From contig CBDCYR010000005.1 of assembly GCA_965224275.1 (NCBI GenBank), positions 1,054,001 through 1,118,000 on the forward strand: 64,000 bases of DNA, in the 5' to 3' direction. The stretch comes from CAUZWH01 sp965224275 (lineage in GTDB: Bacteria; Pseudomonadota; Alphaproteobacteria; SHVV01). The notes below the pieces were generated by a model. The model saw nothing but the letters and a program-made list of their open reading frames with translations, ran no database searches and was not told where the DNA came from. Positions 43,961 to 52,930 of this stretch are shown one piece after another (the first letter of the stretch is position 1; every line of letters begins with the position of its first letter). The translations under genes and the position numbers were made by a program.

Positions 43961-45207
43961 CCAAGATCAATATTGCGGGCTTGAAAGCCCCTTGACCCAC
44001 CGCTGGTTTTCCCGATCCCGTCTCGATTGACCGTTTGCCCTTACCCGTCCTCCGACCTGCTCACACCCCCGACGTCATTCCGCGAGGTTGCCGCCGTGTC
44101 AGGCAGCAGCCGGCGCGAAACCTCGGTAGGTCTCCTTGCGTGTCATGAGCGCCCAGACGATGCGCGCCATCTTGTTGGCCAGCGCCACCGCGACAAGCAT
44201 TCGCGGCTTGCGCGCCAGCATCCTGGCCAGCCAGGGATCGTTCGTTTCGCCGCGACGAACCGCCGAGCTGACGACAGCCATGGCGCCGATGATCAAGAGG
44301 CGCCTCAGATCGCGTTGGCCCATCTTCGATATCCTGCCCAGCCTTGGCTTGCCGCCGGTCGTGTGCTGTCGCGGCACGAGGCCCAGCCAGGCAGAGAAGT
44401 CGCGGCCGCGCCGAAAGCTCTCTATCGGCGGCGCGAAGGCCTGAAGCGCCATCGCGCCAATCGGCCCGATCCCCGGGATCGTCATGAGCCGTGCCGCCTG
44501 CTCGTCCTGACGCGCGCAAGCGCGGAGCTCCTTCTCCAATCCGCCGATCTTCGCGTCGAGGTGGGCGATCTGACCAAGCAGAACGCCGCCCAGCTCACGG
44601 ACCGGCTCTGGTAGTCCCGAACCCGGATCCTCAAGCGCCAATGCCAGCCGACCGACATGAGCCACCACCCTGCGGGGCAACGACGCCGAACTCTGCCAGG
44701 TGGCCACGTAGCGCGTTGATCGTCTGCGTGCGCTGGCGCACCAGAAGATCGCGCGTGTGGAACAGCATCGCCCTTGCCTGTTGCTCTTCCCCCTTCACCG
44801 CCACAAAGCGCATGGTCGGGCGCTGCGCCGCCTCGCAGATCGCCTCCGCGTCCGCCGCGTCGTTCTTCTGCCGCTTCACGAACGGCTTCACGTAGATCGG
44901 CGGAACCAGCCTCACATCGTGGCCGAGCTGCATAATCTCTCGGCCCCAATGGTGAGCACTCGCACAGGCCTCCATCGCCACAACGCAGCGCGGTAGTGCG
45001 GCGAGAAAATACAGAAACTTCTCCCGACTAACCTTCCTGCGGAACGCGACCGAACCGTCCGCCCGAGCACCGTGAAGCTGAAAACTGCGCTTCGCCAGAT
45101 CGATCCCGATGATATTAACCTGTTCCATGGACGCCTCCTCCTCCGGGGGTTGGTAACACCACCACCTTGGCACATTGCGATGCCGTCGGGAGGAGGCGTC
45201 CACTCCA
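43961..45207 (-). mobile_element. IS1111-type element, copy B, left end truncated
   Basis: The right end (12-bp inverted repeat at 45192-45203, then TCCA) is complete and followed by the target TCAATATTG. The left end lacks the first 135 bp of the non-coding region, including the left inverted repeat and the donor-type match. The target-type matches remain: TCAATATTG at 43967-43975 and TGACCCACC further right. Confidence 0.85.
44099..45128 (-). pseudogene. IS110/IS1111-family transposase (copy B), frameshifted
   Basis: Same protein as copy C with substitutions (for example KFLYFLAALP for KLLYFLAALP). One extra base near 44665 (GCCACCACC against GCCACACC) breaks the frame after EFGVVAPQG. The DEDD N-terminal domain and the C-terminal transposase_20 domain lie in different frames. 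Confidence 0.88.
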
Positions 45208-45230
45208 TCAATATTGAAAGCCGATTGACA
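45208..45230. repeat. IS21 terminal relic used as IS1111 target
   Basis: TCAATATTGAAAGCCGATTG followed by ACA resembles the istB-side IS21 end (ATTGCACGCCGATT...GATTGACA). It sits between IS1111 copy B and the cut IS256 copy 2. Confidence 0.65.
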
Positions 45231-46104
45231 CCCTTGTGATCGTCGGAGATCAACAGCTTCACGCCACGCAGCCCGCGCCGGGCCAGCGAGCGCAGGAACT
45301 CGGTCCAGAAGGTCTCGGCCTCCGACGCGCCGATCGCCACGCCCAGGACCTCGCGGCGGCCTTGGTCGTTGACGGCCACAGCCACGGTCACCGCGACCGA
45401 GACAATGCGCCCGGTCTGGCGCACCTTCACGTAGGTGGCGTCGAGCCACAGATAGGGCCAGTCGCCCTCCAGCGGTCGATCGAGGAAGCCGTTGACCTTA
45501 TCGTCGATCTCGCCGCACAGCCTGGAGACCTGGCTCTTGGAGGCGCCCGACATCCCCATCGCCTGAACCAGGTCGTCGACCGAGCGGGTCGACACGCCCT
45601 GGATGTAGGCCTCCTGGATCACCGCAGCCAGCGCCTTCTCGGCCATCCGCCGCGGCTCCAGGAAGCCCGGGAAGTAGCTCCCCTTCCTCAGCTTCGGGAT
45701 CTTCAGCTCGACCGTGCCGGCCCGCGTCTCCCAGGACCGGTCGCGGTAGCCGTTGCGGTGGGTGATACGATCCGCCGAGCGCTCGCCGTGAGCGGCGCCG
45801 GTCAGGCCCTCGACCTCCAGTGCCATCAGCCGCTCGGCCGTGAAGCCGATCATCTCGCGAAGCAGATCGGCATCGGAGCTCTTCTCCAAAAGCGCGCGCA
45901 GGGTCATCATGTCCTGGGTCATCGTGGTTCTCCTTCGGGTCAGGTTGGTTTGCACTAGCCCAACCCTAAACCGGAACCGCGATGGCCTCCGCTGTGGATA
46001 GCCGGCTTGCCTATGCCAGACTCTCGGCGGTCGCTACGGCAAGCCGCCTACCCACAGCTAACAGAGGCTCCAACAACTCCTACACCACGTCCTGGGACAC
46101 GACC
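45231..46104 (-). mobile_element. IS256-family element (first type), copy 2, truncated
   Basis: The transposase 5' part (45231-45922; ATG 45922) matches the intact copy at 35253 with a few substitutions up to ISDDHKG, and the right end matches to GGACACGACC. The C-terminal 180 residues and the left end are missing. The frame continues by chance into copy B. Confidence 0.88.
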
Positions 46105-46226
46105 TACACTTGTCTCGTTTGAGATTGACAAGGGGACGCATCGGAAGCGTGGTGCGGGTGCTGAAGACGAGCGCCCATGGAGGCCGACTAGACTGGATTT
46201 GTCTGCGTTCTCCCGCGGAGGCGACG
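46105..46226. other. Short gap
   Basis: No gene; downstream of the DUF5677-type operon on the minus strand. Confidence 0.4.
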
Positions 46227-47096
46227 TCAGAAGCCGTGGAAGAGGCTCCCGTACTTTTCGAACAATCTTCCGTTGAGCTTGTCGACGAAGTCCAACACTT
46301 CCTTGATGTACGGGTCATCCAATTGGACTCTTGTTGCCCATTCTCGAAAGGGTAGTGTGGCAAACGGGACGATCAGCGAAACGTGGCCGGCGCTCTCGCG
46401 AAGTGGCTCGTATAGCGGTGAGAAACCTCGGTTGACGTTGCCGCGCAACGAGAAACTGAGAACGTCCTGCCAGGAACCGTGGACAGAATCCGAGAAGGTG
46501 CCGTACGCCACGGAATACAGGTCTTCGCCCACCACTTCCTTGAAGATCTGGTGAAACGTCTTGCCCTGCACGCGCCAATCGTTGCGGATCTGATCTTCGA
46601 AGCTGTGTTCATCCAACCCCTCCAGCGCGAGCTTTTCGTTGATCGAGCGCAAGAGGCGGTGCCCGGCCTTGCTGCGATAGTACTCGGACCCGGAAGCTGC
46701 TTGTTCGAGCATCCTGAACCGGTTCCTGTAGGAGCAGCGCCGATAGTCTTCCAACGTCGATTTGTCCGAACGGAGCAGAGACGTCGCGGTAACGGCCACT
46801 TCGATGAGCGATCGTTCGGTGATGGCCGCGTACTCGGCGCTGTCCTCCTTGTAAATCCAGATGATTAGCTTGAGCAGTTTCCACGTGCGGACGAGCAGAC
46901 CGAGTATTGGGGCGTCGTCGATTGCGAAGCCCGTTGGGTTCCTTTCGCCGTTCCTCAGGCGGGAGAGGATGTCGAGAGTCTCCGCGACATCCTCGAAGAA
47001 AGCCAACGCCAACTGGTCCGCCTCCGGCTTTGAAGCAAAGAGCCGCTCCAAGTAGGCGCGGTCGTATTTGGTGAGGATGTCCTGGATCTCGTCCAT
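46227..47096 (-). CDS. DUF5677-type HEPN-like protein, second of a tandem pair
   Basis: 289 residues, all-helical. Segments shared with the upstream paralogue: LALAFFEDVAETLDILSRLR, APILGLLVRTWKLLKLIIWI, ERSLIEVAVTATSLL, YRRCSYRNRFRMLEQAASGSE and the signature SDSVHGSWQD. DUF5677 proteins are predicted HEPN-like and occur in defence islands; a role as effector or sensor is inferred from context. 41 bases separate it from the upstream gene. Confidence 0.65.
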   Translation of the reverse strand: MDEIQDILTKYDRAYLERLFASKPEADQLALAFFEDVAETLDILSRLRNGERNPTGFAIDDAPILGLLVRTWKLLKLIIWIYKEDSAEYAAITERSLIEVAVTATSLLRSDKSTLEDYRRCSYRNRFRMLEQAASGSEYYRSKAGHRLLRSINEKLALEGLDEHSFEDQIRNDWRVQGKTFHQIFKEVVGEDLYSVAYGTFSDSVHGSWQDVLSFSLRGNVNRGFSPLYEPLRESAGHVSLIVPFATLPFREWATRVQLDDPYIKEVLDFVDKLNGRLFEKYGSLFHGF

Positions 47097-47137
47097 GGTC
47101 GTGGGTTTGAGCGTGCCTCTATCGAGAACGGCGTCGC

Positions 47138-48040
47138 CTACCTCTGATCGGGGGACGTGGAACCATCAGCGGTCGGGCCGTCGTAGAGTTCGTCGAACCT
47201 ATGGTAAATCGAGCGGGAGTAGTCGTGGATACGATCGAACGTCTGGCGCATTGAGTCGTCCTGTATCTGGATTCTGTTGCTCCAAAGAACGTACGGGGGC
47301 GTCGCGTATCGCACCAAAGGCAGAAGCGCCCGAGCATCGACGCCGTGGTACAGAGCGAACGCGGAGAAGGTGTTGTCGTCGTTCCTGGACAGGCACCAGT
47401 CCATGGACTCGTTCCACGAACCGTGTATCGCCTCCGACAATATGCCGTAAACGAACGGATACTCGGCTGGGCCGGCGACCTCGCCGAAGATGTCGTACAG
47501 CGACTTTCCCTGGAGGCGCCAACGATTGCGTTTCTGAGCGGCGAAGCTTTGCTTGGACAACCCCTCGAGAGCGAGGTCGTCGAGGGCGGATCGTAGAACG
47601 CGCTGACCCGCGGACGTACGAAAGAACTCGGACCCGCTCTCGTGGGCGCGCAGTATCCGGAGCGTGTCCTTGTACGAACACCGTCGGAAGTCCTCGACGG
47701 CCTCGTCTCCTTCCCGCAGCAGATAGGTGGCGACGATCGCCGACTCGATCAGCGGGCGAGAGAACACGGCGAGGTGGTCGCCATTGCCCAGCTCATAGAA
47801 CTTGCAAACTAGTCGGAACAGCTTCGCGACGCGTGTCAGAAGCCCGACGATGGGTGCGTCGGCAAGGCCGTATCCGGAGGGGTCTCGACTCGGGTTGCGC
47901 CGCAACGTGATCAAACGATAGGTGCTGGCTACGTCCTCGCAAAAGGTCAGCGCAAGCCGGTTGACGTCGTCGAGCGACTCGAGGCGGTCGAGAAGACCTT
48001 GGTCCTCGTACTTGAGCCAAATTCGGTTGCTCTCGTTCAT
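47138..48040 (-). CDS. DUF5677-type HEPN-like protein, first of a tandem pair
   Basis: 300 residues, with LALTFCEDVASTYRLITLRR, APIVGLLTRVAKLFRLVCKF, RPLIESAIVATYLL, FRRCSYKDTLRILRAHESGSE and SEAIHGSWNE. Clearly paralogous to the next gene. The C-terminus ends with a disordered tail. Start ATG 48040. The pair looks complete, unlike most neighbours. Confidence 0.65.
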   Translation of the reverse strand: MNESNRIWLKYEDQGLLDRLESLDDVNRLALTFCEDVASTYRLITLRRNPSRDPSGYGLADAPIVGLLTRVAKLFRLVCKFYELGNGDHLAVFSRPLIESAIVATYLLREGDEAVEDFRRCSYKDTLRILRAHESGSEFFRTSAGQRVLRSALDDLALEGLSKQSFAAQKRNRWRLQGKSLYDIFGEVAGPAEYPFVYGILSEAIHGSWNESMDWCLSRNDDNTFSAFALYHGVDARALLPLVRYATPPYVLWSNRIQIQDDSMRQTFDRIHDYSRSIYHRFDELYDGPTADGSTSPDQR

Positions 48041-48076
48041 GCGTCGGCCGCCTAGCCGCCCGGCCTATCGCATGCC

Positions 48077-48361
48077 TCAGCCGTCCGCCGGGACAAGGCC
48101 CACGGTCAGCCGCGTGCCGGTTGCTTCGGCGTAGCGGCGCAGCGTGGCGAAGGACGGCGACACCCGCCCGCCTTCCAGCCGCGCGACCGCGGATTGCGTC
48201 GTGCCGAGCCGCCGGGCAAGCTCCGCCTGCGTCAGCTTCGCCGCCGCACGGGCGCGGACCAGCGCCTCGATGAGCGCATACTCCTCGTCGACGCGCGCGT
48301 ATTCCTCCCGGAACTCCGGGTCTTCCATGAAGCGCGCCTTCAGATCCTTCAGCTTCGTCAT
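48077..48361 (-). CDS. HigA-type antitoxin (XRE helix-turn-helix)
   Basis: 94 residues from ATG 48361: a helical N-terminus (MTKLKDLKARFMEDPEFREE), then the helix-turn-helix LTQAELARRLGTTQSAVARLEGGR. It neutralises the toxin and represses the operon. The start overlaps the toxin stop (ATGA). Confidence 0.85.
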   Translation of the reverse strand: MTKLKDLKARFMEDPEFREEYARVDEEYALIEALVRARAAAKLTQAELARRLGTTQSAVARLEGGRVSPSFATLRRYAEATGTRLTVGLVPADG

Positions 48362-48690
48362 GTCGTCACCTGCCTCATCCGCTCCCTGGCGGTCGCGAGC
48401 GCACGGCGCGGCGTCCTGCGCGACTTCTTCGCGAAGACGTGCAGCACCACCACCCGCCGGCCCGCCGCCGTCACGTAGATCCCCCGGGCGATACCGCCGT
48501 CTGCCCGCACCCGAAGTTCCCATAGCTTCCCTTCAAGGTGCCTGACATGCGGTGCGCGGAGGGCCTCCAGCCCGACATTCTCCACCGTCTCCAGCAGCCG
48601 CAGTAGCCGGGCGCGCAACGCCACCGGCAAGGCCGCGATTTCGGCGTCGACGGCCGACACGGTTTCGACCGTCCAATCCATCAGCGTCAT
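48358..48690 (-). CDS. HigB/RelE-type toxin
   Basis: About 110 residues: WTVETVSAVDAEIAALPVAL, LRAPHVRHLEGKLWELRVRA, then GIYVTAAGRRVVVLHVFAKKSRRTP, a ParE/RelE/HigB mRNA-interferase-like fold (phage Gp49 type). Starts at 48699, 48690 and 48681 are possible; 48690 is chosen because the palindrome ends there. Toxin-first order is usual for HigBA. Confidence 0.8.
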   Translation of the reverse strand: MTLMDWTVETVSAVDAEIAALPVALRARLLRLLETVENVGLEALRAPHVRHLEGKLWELRVRADGGIARGIYVTAAGRRVVVLHVFAKKSRRTPRRALATARERMRQVTT

Positions 48691-48707
48691 ATAGCGCATC
48701 CGCTATA
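48690..48707. promoter_or_regulatory. Palindromic operator overlapping the higB start
   Basis: TATAGCG-CATC-CGCTATA is a perfect 7-bp inverted repeat covering the 5' end of the toxin gene; the likely binding site of the HigA protein. Confidence 0.6.
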
Positions 48708-48971
48708 GTCTTTCAAGCGTGCGAACCCGCCGAGGCCGATCTCCACTTGCTCCCGGACTGCGGGCCTTCGACCGGATCGCGCCGATCCGGGTGCCGCCGC
48801 CGCCCGGGAGCCCTGTGCTGTAAACAGTCTTCCGCGCACTGCCAGCGGACACCCCTTCGGCCTTGCCCCGGCCGATACGTCCCGCGCCGCCGAGAGTCGG
48901 AGTCTGGCCGGAAGCCGGGCGGCGGCCGGCTCTCGAAAGAGAGGCGCTGCCGCCGTTCCCGACCATCGGCA
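48708..48971. other. Gap with no gene seen
   Basis: Between the HigBA operator and a MITE-like element. No gene supported. Confidence 0.4.
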
Positions 48972-49220
48972 TGTTGATCGGCGTGGAATATTGGGTCTGT
49001 CGCGGTCTCGATGATGTCAGCGGTTTATGGACGCCAGATGCCGGCGAATGGAGGTCAGATCGACAATCTGGGGGCCTTCCAGCGCCATATTTTTGGGATG
49101 TGCCGATCTGGATGTGCTCAGAATCCGCCTCGTCGTGCTGTCCGAAGCCACCATCATCGAGATTGAGTCAGACCCAATATTGCACGCCGATCGGGGGTCA
49201 AACTTCAAAGCCGATTGACA
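48972..49220. repeat. 249-bp IS21-derived MITE
   Basis: Left end TGTTGATCGGCGTGGAATAT against IS21 TGTTGTTCGGCGTGGAATAT; right end AAGCCGATTGACA against IS21 ACGCCGATTGACA. An internal inverted repeat of 24 bp (GATCGGCGTGGAATATTGGG... and its near-complement at about 49168-49191) lies inside. No transposase. It appears to be a non-autonomous element movable by the local IstAB. Confidence 0.7.
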
Positions 49221-49436
49221 ATCGCCCTCGCCGAGGACCGATTAGGCGAAGCTCCACCGGCCACGGTATCGCCCGGACACCTCGCCCTCGTTGAGACAAT
49301 GTGGCGCATGGTCTACGTGCTCGCCACCCTCAACCGCGACGAGTTGCTCGCCGATGGGCGGGACAAAGAGCTCGACGCCATCGTCGCCGCTGCGCACGGG
49401 ACGATGAACGAGACGATGAGCGAAGGTCCGGGTTGA
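49221..49436 (+). pseudogene. Fragment of an unknown protein, C-terminal end (paralogue A)
   Basis: The frame starts at the MITE end and reads HLALVETMWRMVYVLATLNR...KELDAIVAAAHGTMNETMSE. It resembles the fragment at 51058-51359 (FVYVMAALKQDKEFDDLIAA). The 5' part is lost. Family not recognised. Confidence 0.5.
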
Positions 49437-50742
49437 GGGATTTCTTGCTGTCAGCTCGGGCGAGAGGAAGGAGAATCGAGGTTACCGCGACCGACTTACC
49501 GGATAGGTAACGTCCCGAAAGCCGGACGCTGCCCATCCCATCCTGCTCATAATATCTCAAGAGAGAAGCCTCTGAAGTCGTCCGGCCGTACAATGCGTGC
49601 TCCACAATCTTGGTCACCAGGTAGCTGAATGGATCCCAAATTCTGCTGCTTTCGTCCCACTCCTGCATGCTCGTCAGTGTCGCCTCGTGGTCCGGGAGGC
49701 CGAAAATTTCCATCTTCGTCACTTTGTCGCTTTCTTTGACGACCCTCCTTCCTTCTATCACTCCGCGTTGCAGAACAACAATCGTGTCTGGACCCTACGC
49801 ACGTTCCTGTTGCGATATCTCATCGGCCACCTGCCTCGCGATGGTCTGCGGCTTGTTCTGCGACTCCAAAGCGATGCCGAATGTCATGATACGGTCTCTC
49901 GGATTTCTGTCTTGATCGAAGATCGGGCCGCGTACTTGGTCTTCTGTGGGCCTGGATCGATCCCCATAGTAGCGCCAGGGGAACCAGGTCGTGCCCGATG
50001 TTTCTTCGTGTCCGAGCGCTCTCCGCATTCGCGTGGCGGATTCACTCTTCTGAAATACATCGCGAACCCATCCACTGTATGTGCCAGCCTTCACCTCGCC
50101 GGTGGCGATCACGCATTCACACGGGAAGTTGCCGGCGCCGGCACCATCGGTCAGTGTCCGAAATACGGGGCTGCGCATACGCTCGAACAGCACGACGTCT
50201 TGTTGCAGGCTCGTGAATCCTTAGCTGTCAACGACGAAGCCGTGTTCGACGCCTATCCATTCCGGCAAGACTGCACGCAGAGCGACTCGAACCAGTTCCT
50301 CTGCCTTGCCGCCGCGATCTGCCCGCCGTTTGGTCACGGATTTGTGCCGCGCATAGTCCTCGGCGATCCAGCGCCCGGCCTCCCGCACATGGTCGACGGA
50401 GCTGTAGGGTGATCGGTCGCCTGAATCACGAGGCCTCTTCTTCTCTCTTCTCACGAAATAGAGGTGGCTACCGACGCCGTCGGTCTTCTCGTCCAATCTG
50501 CATCCTTTGCCGACCAGCAAACGAATGACCTCCGCAGCTTCCTCGTGGTCTCTCGCCTTTCCGAACCAGGCTTCTCCAACACCTCTGCCCTTGATTTCCG
50601 TCCTTTCGGACAGCCTCGCAGCCTCCCCGGAATAAGTTCCGACCATCCACGCGCTCCAGGACGAGCCGTCCAAACCTACGATGTGCGTCGTGGTGCCGAT
50701 CAGATCTGTCGCGTCAGACGACAATTGAGACAATTCAGTCAT
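49437..50742 (-). pseudogene. DUF6602-type (PD-(D/E)XK-like) protein with two in-frame stop codons
   Basis: One continuous minus-strand frame from ATG 50742: an unknown first domain (THIVGLDGSSWSAWMVGTYS), a linker, then the DUF6602 core RVALRAVLPEWIGVEHGFVVDS-TAA-GFTSLQQDVVLFERMR, NFPCECVIATGEVKAG (ExK) and HALYGRTTSEASLLRYYEQDG. TAA (50223-50221) stands where the family has a codon before GxxSxQQD, and TAG follows QQERA at about 49797. There is no frameshift. The 3' end is probably cut near 49437. Likely a defence nuclease. Confidence 0.7.
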
Positions 50743-51057
50743 CCGGATACCAATCCGAAAGAGAGCTATATAAGCCCGTGTGTGAATATCCTGCCGCGCC
50801 ACACTGATCCTACGAGTGCCTGCACGTCGACAATCTCGATGCAAGCGCGCTATTTCATGCCCAGCCGACATGCGGTGTCCGCCAGTCGCCGCGAGACTTC
50901 CGTAGACCCCGCAGCTCGCCCGACCGGTTACGGCGGCGAACCGTCCGGACGGCGATCGAATGGAATGTCGGACAGGGTCGAATTGGTGCATTTGACCCAC
51001 CATGCTGTCTTTGAAGCCGAAAACTGCAAGGCGAACGATAACCCGACCGGCCTGATC
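50743..51057. other. Gap upstream of DUF6602 gene
   Basis: No gene supported; contains the presumed promoter of the minus-strand DUF6602 gene. Confidence 0.35.
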
Positions 51058-51359
51058 CGCAATATTTTGTGCACGATCTTCGGAAGTTGTACACCTCGGA
51101 GCACAGGACGAAACCGAGTATGGCAGGCATGAAGGGCTCGACCCAAACTGCGGCCGCTATCCGAGACTGTTCTTCGAGTCCGAACGGAACCCGGTCGAGC
51201 TGGCCACCTTCCGGGACGGTCAGCTGACCGCGCTCATCGAGGCGATCTACCGCTTCGTCTACGTGATGGCCGCGCTCAAGCAGGACAAGGAGTTCGACGA
51301 CCTTATCGCCGCGGCGCGCAGGGCGATTCGGCAGACGATGGCAGACGGCCCGGTGTGAG
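51058..51359 (+). pseudogene. Fragment of an unknown protein, C-terminal end (paralogue B)
   Basis: The open frame without a start codon reads EYGRHEGLDPNCGRYPRLFF, RDGQLTALIEAIYRFVYVMA and DDLIAAARRAIRQTMADGPV. The end resembles 49221-49436. The two fragments flank the DUF6602 gene, which suggests an old duplication. Confidence 0.5.
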
Positions 51360-51461
51360 CAGTTTGGGTGCCGAAGGTCTCCATCCCTTCGCCAGGGGAT
51401 TGCCCCGAAACCTGAAACGGACAATATACGCGCCGGAACCGTATCGGATCGGACGCATCGA

Positions 51462-51535
51462 GTGAGACGGGCAATACTCAATCTGGAGCAGCTTTCCGAC
51501 ATCGCTCTCTACGAGACCTTGTCGGAGGGCATGCC
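51462..51535 (+). pseudogene. AbiV-family gene, 5' part
   Basis: GTG 51462 gives VRRAILNLEQLSDIALYETL and SEGM, up to the GGCATGCC target site (51528-51535) of the IS256-type element. Removing the IS joins it in frame to PLIVDNATSLDETARRLYRD. Confidence 0.65.
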
Positions 51536-52930
51536 GGCTGTGTCTCGAAAGTGGTGGAAATTTGAGGATGGCGTAATCTCCGGGTGACAAGACAACCACC
51601 CAACCGGCGGCTAGCACCGCCAAGGAGATCACGCCATGAAGAACACTACCGAGACTTCCGCGCTTTCGCTACTGGCCAATGACGCCGGCTATGATCCGCT
51701 CGAGGACCGGCTGCGGGAGAACATCAGATCCACGATCGAGGCCGTTTTTGAGGAGGAACTTGCGCAGTTTCTCGGGCGCTGCCGATACGGTCGAGAGGAC
51801 GCGCTTCGGCAAGGGTATCGGAACGGGCACCGGGAGCGGCAACTGACGGGGACATTCGGGACCGAGAGGGTGAGCGTGCCGCGTGCACGGATCGTTGAGG
51901 AAGACGGTCGGGCGTCGGAATGGCGTTCGCGGGCGCTGCCGCGCTACCAGCGGCTGACCAGAAAGGCCGAGGCGCTGATCGCTTCGGTGTATCTGTCCGG
52001 AACCAACACGCGGCGGGTGAAACGCGCGCTGTTCGGGCTCTTCGGGGGTGCTGTGAGCAAGGACGTTGTGAGCCGGGCGTGGCGCAAGGTGAAGGTCGAT
52101 TGGGACGCCTGGTGCAGCCGTGGCCTCGCGGATGAGGATATCGTTCGGCTGATCCTTGACGGCACTGTGATCAAGACCCGACTGGATCGCAAGGCCACCA
52201 ACATCTCGGTTCTCGCGGCTATAGGGGTGCGCCGGGATGGCCAGAAGGTCTTGCTTTCGATCGGGAATATGGGCGGAGAAAGCCAGGCGGCGTGGCGCCA
52301 GTTCCTCGACGACCTTGATGCGCGTGGACTGAAACGGCCCGGGTTTGTCATCGTCGATGGCGCGCCGGGACTGGAGGCGGCTCTGTCGGCGCTTTGGGGC
52401 GATGACCTTCCCGTTCAACGCTGCACCGTGCACAAGCACCGCAACCTTCTGGGTCATGCTCCCAAACACATGCATGACGAGCTGAGCGAAGATTACCGCG
52501 ATATGATCTATGCCGACACTGCCTCCGAGGTGGAAACCCGCCGCAAGGCGTTTGTCCGCAAGTGGCGGCTGAAATGCAGGGCCGTCGCGGACAGCCTCGC
52601 AGAAGCGGGCGACAAGCTCTTTACCTTCACGCGCCTGTCCAAGAGCCAATGGAAATCAGCCCGAACGACCAACGCCATTGAGCGTCTCAACGAGGAGTTC
52701 AAGCGCCGGATCAAAACACAGACCGTGCTGCCGTGTCCCGAAACAGTGCCGATGCTCCTCTGGGCGCTCCTCGCTTCCGGCCAAATCCAGATGCGCAAAG
52801 TCGATGGATGGGAAACCCTCGATCAGCTAATCGCCGACGAAACCCTTGACCGCGCGGCCTGACCGCCGCAAAACTCAACCCGCTCGGAGAGGCGCCAAAA
52901 CCAATTTCCACCACTTTCGAGACACAACCG
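51536..52930. mobile_element. IS256-family element (second type), complete, in abiV
   Basis: 1,395 bp; inverted repeats GGCTGTGTCTCGAAAGTGGT and (right, read inward) GGTTGTGTCTCGAAAGTGGT. Flanked by GGCATGCC on both sides (51528-51535, 52931-52938). The gene it interrupts can be rejoined exactly. Confidence 0.92.
51636..52862 (+). CDS. IS256-family transposase (second type), intact
   Basis: 408 residues. Mutator-type DDE: LILDGTVIKTRLDRK, FVIVDGAPGLEAAL and TTNAIERLNEEFKRR; CTVHKHRNLLGHAP precedes. Distinct from the first-type IS256 at 35253. Probably active. Confidence 0.92.
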   Translation: MKNTTETSALSLLANDAGYDPLEDRLRENIRSTIEAVFEEELAQFLGRCRYGREDALRQGYRNGHRERQLTGTFGTERVSVPRARIVEEDGRASEWRSRALPRYQRLTRKAEALIASVYLSGTNTRRVKRALFGLFGGAVSKDVVSRAWRKVKVDWDAWCSRGLADEDIVRLILDGTVIKTRLDRKATNISVLAAIGVRRDGQKVLLSIGNMGGESQAAWRQFLDDLDARGLKRPGFVIVDGAPGLEAALSALWGDDLPVQRCTVHKHRNLLGHAPKHMHDELSEDYRDMIYADTASEVETRRKAFVRKWRLKCRAVADSLAEAGDKLFTFTRLSKSQWKSARTTNAIERLNEEFKRRIKTQTVLPCPETVPMLLWALLASGQIQMRKVDGWETLDQLIADETLDRAA

